Source: Saprospirales bacterium (GTDB taxonomy: Bacteria; Bacteroidota; Bacteroidia; Chitinophagales; Saprospiraceae). Taken from it: 64,000 nt of DNA. How positions within the stretch are numbered: position 1 is the stretch's first letter; every line of letters begins with the position of its first letter. Location of the stretch: assembly GCA_016719895.1 (NCBI GenBank), contig JADJYG010000022.1, forward strand, positions 91,494-155,493, given 5' to 3'. The notes under the pieces were generated by a model. It saw only the letters and a list, made by a program, of their open reading frames with translations, was not told where the DNA came from and searched no databases. Both the position numbers and the translations under genes were made by a program. Below, piece after piece: positions 62,009-64,000 of this stretch.

Positions 62009-62995
62009 ATGACTCCCCGGCTTTTTTACGTCGCTCTGTTTTTGGGATGCCTCTGGCTCCCTGCCCGGCCCTATGCCCAGGCCCCCCGTTTCACGGCTGA
62101 AGACCTCGCTTTTTTCAACCAGAAAACGGCGGCTTACCAGCAGTGGCTCGATAAAACCGGGCTTGGCGCAGCCATCCGGGCGACCAAGGTCCGCCTCAAA
62201 AAGGATTCGACCGAACTGGAATTGTTGTTGCACCTCAACGCCACCGACCTCGATACGGCCATCGCCCTGTGGAACCGCGCGCAGGACGACTACCGGCTCT
62301 CCACCGGCCGGCCGCTGGAAGAAAAGCTCTTCCGCACCTTTGCCGCTTTCATGGAAATACCGCCCGAGCAAGGCAACGTGCAGGTGTACGTCCTGGACCC
62401 CGACGGCGCCTATATTCCCTGTTTTTACGTGGGCATCTGGGAGGAAAACGGCAGCGTCCGCACCGATTCCCGGATGCGCGAATGCCGGGACAAACCCATC
62501 GATCTCACCCTGCACCCGTTGCCCCTGCGCAAAATATCGGGCGGAAAAACGACCGAAATACAGCGACAGCTCAGCAGCGCGCAGGTTTTCGACCGCATCG
62601 AGGCCTTTCTGAAGGCAAAATACACCCGCACCAGCTGCTACGACCGCTACCCGGAACTGGTCGTAGAACCGCGCACCGAAACCACCCTGCGCATCAGCCT
62701 ATCCGACCTCTGCCGCGTGGTGCTGACCGACGAAAAAAAAGGCTTGTGGTGCCAAACCGTCGAACTGCTCGGCTGGAAATGCAACGACGTGCGCCGCGAA
62801 CGCCTAGAATTCGAATTTACCTACCTTTCAGGCAGCAACAACCTGACCGGACGCCTCACGGGCAAGTTCGGCTCCGGCGTTTACCGCCCCCGAAAAAGCG
62901 GCTATATGGACATGGAGCCTGATTTTCAGGACTACCTAGACACCTTCCACCTCAAGTTCCAGCAGGAACTCAAAGCGTATTTGGAAAAACCATGA
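62009..62995 (+). CDS. secreted protein of unknown function, partner of the EAD11-TM gene
   Basis: 328 residues. Signal peptide MTPRLFYVALFLGCLWLPARPYAQ. The mature part begins FTAEDLAFFNQKTAAYQQWL and has mixed alpha/beta regions with a conserved-looking Cys-rich middle (RECRDK, TSCYDRYPEL, SDLCRVVL, WCQTVELLGWKCNDV). Its stop overlaps the next start (ATGA), so the two are co-translated. I do not recognise the family. Inference: a periplasmic or extracellular component of the same system as the EAD11 membrane protein. Confidence 0.75.
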   Translation: MTPRLFYVALFLGCLWLPARPYAQAPRFTAEDLAFFNQKTAAYQQWLDKTGLGAAIRATKVRLKKDSTELELLLHLNATDLDTAIALWNRAQDDYRLSTGRPLEEKLFRTFAAFMEIPPEQGNVQVYVLDPDGAYIPCFYVGIWEENGSVRTDSRMRECRDKPIDLTLHPLPLRKISGGKTTEIQRQLSSAQVFDRIEAFLKAKYTRTSCYDRYPELVVEPRTETTLRISLSDLCRVVLTDEKKGLWCQTVELLGWKCNDVRRERLEFEFTYLSGSNNLTGRLTGKFGSGVYRPRKSGYMDMEPDFQDYLDTFHLKFQQELKAYLEKP

Positions 62996-63720
62996 CCCTG
63001 CACGACATACGCCGGCAAATCGCCGATGGCGAACTGGCCCCCGCCGCGGAGGCGGCACTTGATTATGCCGAAAAATCCGGCGTCGCCGAAGCCGTCAACT
63101 CCCTCACGGCCGCGCGCGCTGCCCTCGAACAAACCCGCCAACTCTGGAACTCCGGGCAACTCAGCTTCGAAGAATACGCCCGTCAGCACGCCCGCAGCAC
63201 ACAGGCCCTCCTCGACTGCCTCGACCGGCTGCCCGAGCGCCCCACGCCCGGCGCCGCCCGCCGGATGCTTCGCGAAGAGGTGTTCAAAGGCCGCCTGCTC
63301 TGGATGCTGGCCCTGGGCAAAGTCCTGGTGCTTGGCCGCCTCGGCTACCACTGGAGCACGGGCGGCTTCAACGACGAACAGGGCTGGGCCTGCATGGGTA
63401 TCCTCGCCCCCACTTTCGCCGCCTACCTCTACGTGGTGCTCGACGACTACCTGCGCGCACACCGGGAGCCCTCTGCTCCCCAGCGCTATGTTTCCGGCGC
63501 CCTGGTGCGCTTTGCCTATGTCATCATCCCGGTGTATATCCTGGCCCTGCTTTTCCTGATGGAGAAAAGTGATGCCGCCGCACCTGCCGTTCGCACAGAT
63601 GACCGCCGGTTTTGCGCTGGTGGAGAGCGTGCTGGGCGGGTATGTGAGCCGGGTGGTGTCGACGTTTTTAACCCGGGCCCCAGTAACGGCGTGACTCGAA
63701 GTCACGCCGTTACTCCGTGA
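62992..63720 (+). CDS. EAD11-multi-TM protein; C-terminus probably frameshifted
   Basis: An EAD11-like domain spans residues ~1-82 (IRRQIADGELAPAAEAALDY, WNSGQLSFEEYARQHARSTQ, ALLDCLDRLPE). Three TM helices follow (LLWMLALGKVLVLGRLGYHW, CMGILAPTFAAYLYVVL, FAYVIIPVYILALLFLM). As written, the tail after 63565 is not protein-like and runs into the REP array to 63720. Removing one A from the A4 run at 63565-63568 instead gives PFAQMTAGFALVESVLGGYV, a fourth helix, and a stop at 63692-63694 inside the first palindrome. Overlaps the preceding secreted protein gene by 4 bases. Confidence 0.8.
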   Translation: MTLHDIRRQIADGELAPAAEAALDYAEKSGVAEAVNSLTAARAALEQTRQLWNSGQLSFEEYARQHARSTQALLDCLDRLPERPTPGAARRMLREEVFKGRLLWMLALGKVLVLGRLGYHWSTGGFNDEQGWACMGILAPTFAAYLYVVLDDYLRAHREPSAPQRYVSGALVRFAYVIIPVYILALLFLMEKSDAAAPAVRTDDRRFCAGGERAGRVCEPGGVDVFNPGPSNGVTRSHAVTP

Positions 63721-63798
63721 CTCGAAGTCACGCCGTTACTCCGCGACTCGAAGTCACGCCGTTACTCCGCGACTCGAAGTCACGCCGTTACTCCGTGA
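63683..63798. repeat. tandem REP-like palindromes next to a RAYT gene
   Basis: Four palindromic units with a 26-base period. The first hairpin has 14-base perfect arms (GTAACGGCGTGACT and its complement) with a 3-base loop at 63683-63713; the rest are shorter hairpins of the same core. The same GGCGTGACTCG core is present at 20.6 and 61.9 kb. Confidence 0.9.
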
Positions 63799-63831
63799 GA
63801 TGCAGATATTAAAATATAAATCCTTCAAATC

Positions 63832-64000
63832 ATGTACTTCGAACCCAACGTGATTTACCACATTTACAATCAAGGCAATAACCGTCAACGCATCTTTTTT
63901 AATGACGAAAACTACCTGTTCTTTATAAAGAAAATGCGTGAATTCCTTTTGCCTCATGCCGAAATATTATGTTATTGCCTTATGCCGAACCACTTTCATT
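63832..64000 (+). CDS. REP-associated tyrosine transposase (RAYT), 5' part
   Basis: 56 residues before the window ends. MYFEPNVIYHIYNQGNNRQR begins the Y1_Tnp/TnpA_REP fold and CLMPNHFH holds the HUH metal motif (His54, Phe55, His56). The catalytic Tyr lies beyond the window. The local GC is lower than in neighbouring genes, which suggests recent acquisition. The palindromic array 34 bases upstream is its likely substrate. Confidence 0.9.
   Translation, partial: MYFEPNVIYHIYNQGNNRQRIFFNDENYLFFIKKMREFLLPHAEILCYCLMPNHFH

Overview
The window reads as chromosomal DNA of a Bacteroidota bacterium, most likely of the Saprospiria (Saprospiraceae, Lewinellaceae or Haliscomenobacteraceae-like). The evidence is: five secreted proteins with type IX secretion (T9SS) C-terminal sorting tails; several promoters with the Bacteroidota -7 box TAnnTTTG; the L28-L33-DUF4295 ribosomal operon that is usual in this phylum; an ExbB-ExbD-TonB set; a two-domain M16 peptidase; and the EAD11, CHAT and RAYT proteins common in large-genome filamentous Saprospiria. 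GC content looks moderate (about 55% by eye). No rRNA, prophage, CRISPR array or complete insertion sequence was seen.

Layout. 1-5 kb: most of a thioester alpha-2-macroglobulin lipoprotein (minus strand, runs off the left edge). 5.3-7.6 kb: an EAD11-TM-FGE-sulfatase protein of the predicted conflict/signalling class. 7.8-17.4 kb (minus): Uma2 protein, T9SS adhesin-like protein, acyltransferase 3, a 1508-residue sensor kinase/response regulator/nucleotide cyclase, and a membrane TPR protein with an anti-sigma-like N-terminus. 17.6-22.1 kb: TPR-CHAT protease lipoprotein, an unknown 158-residue protein and an ECF sigma factor. 22-34.5 kb: housekeeping genes (M16 peptidase, Sua5, HAD, SdiA-regulated-like, MarR, sucB, phosphohexomutase, pcm, small membrane/regulator genes, rlmB). 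34.7-46.1 kb: S8 peptidase, tRNA-Arg, rpmB-rpmG-DUF4295, T9SS protein, NSS transporter with its small subunit, a TMTC-like TPR membrane protein, and tonB-exbD-exbB. 46.6-50.1 kb: a structured leader followed by a cysteine-synthase-fold enzyme, a JmjC oxygenase and an alpha-oxoamine synthase, a good candidate for cysteate/sulfonolipid (capnine-type) synthesis. 50.1-53.2 kb: two large two-sided arrays of CAGGATT-based 59-bp repeats that bracket a class-A-beta-lactamase-like lipoprotein. 53.2-61.4 kb: lysS, psd, asd, a coiled-coil protein, a WG-repeat remnant and two T9SS beta-propeller proteins. 61.8-64 kb: REP-type palindromes, a secreted protein overlapping an EAD11-TM protein, and the start of a REP-associated tyrosine transposase (RAYT).

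Two themes link the window. First, predicted conflict/regulated-cell-death modules (EAD11 twice, CHAT-TPR with a sigma/anti-sigma pair) sit beside RAYT-type palindromes, and these palindromes form the 3' ends and stop codons of the CHAT and EAD11 genes. Second, at least six genes, including the normally essential lysS, are broken by single-base homopolymer length changes; this looks like residual sequencing error rather than gene decay, and those genes are described here as intact genes with a probable indel.

All family assignments come from reading motifs by eye; no database search was possible.
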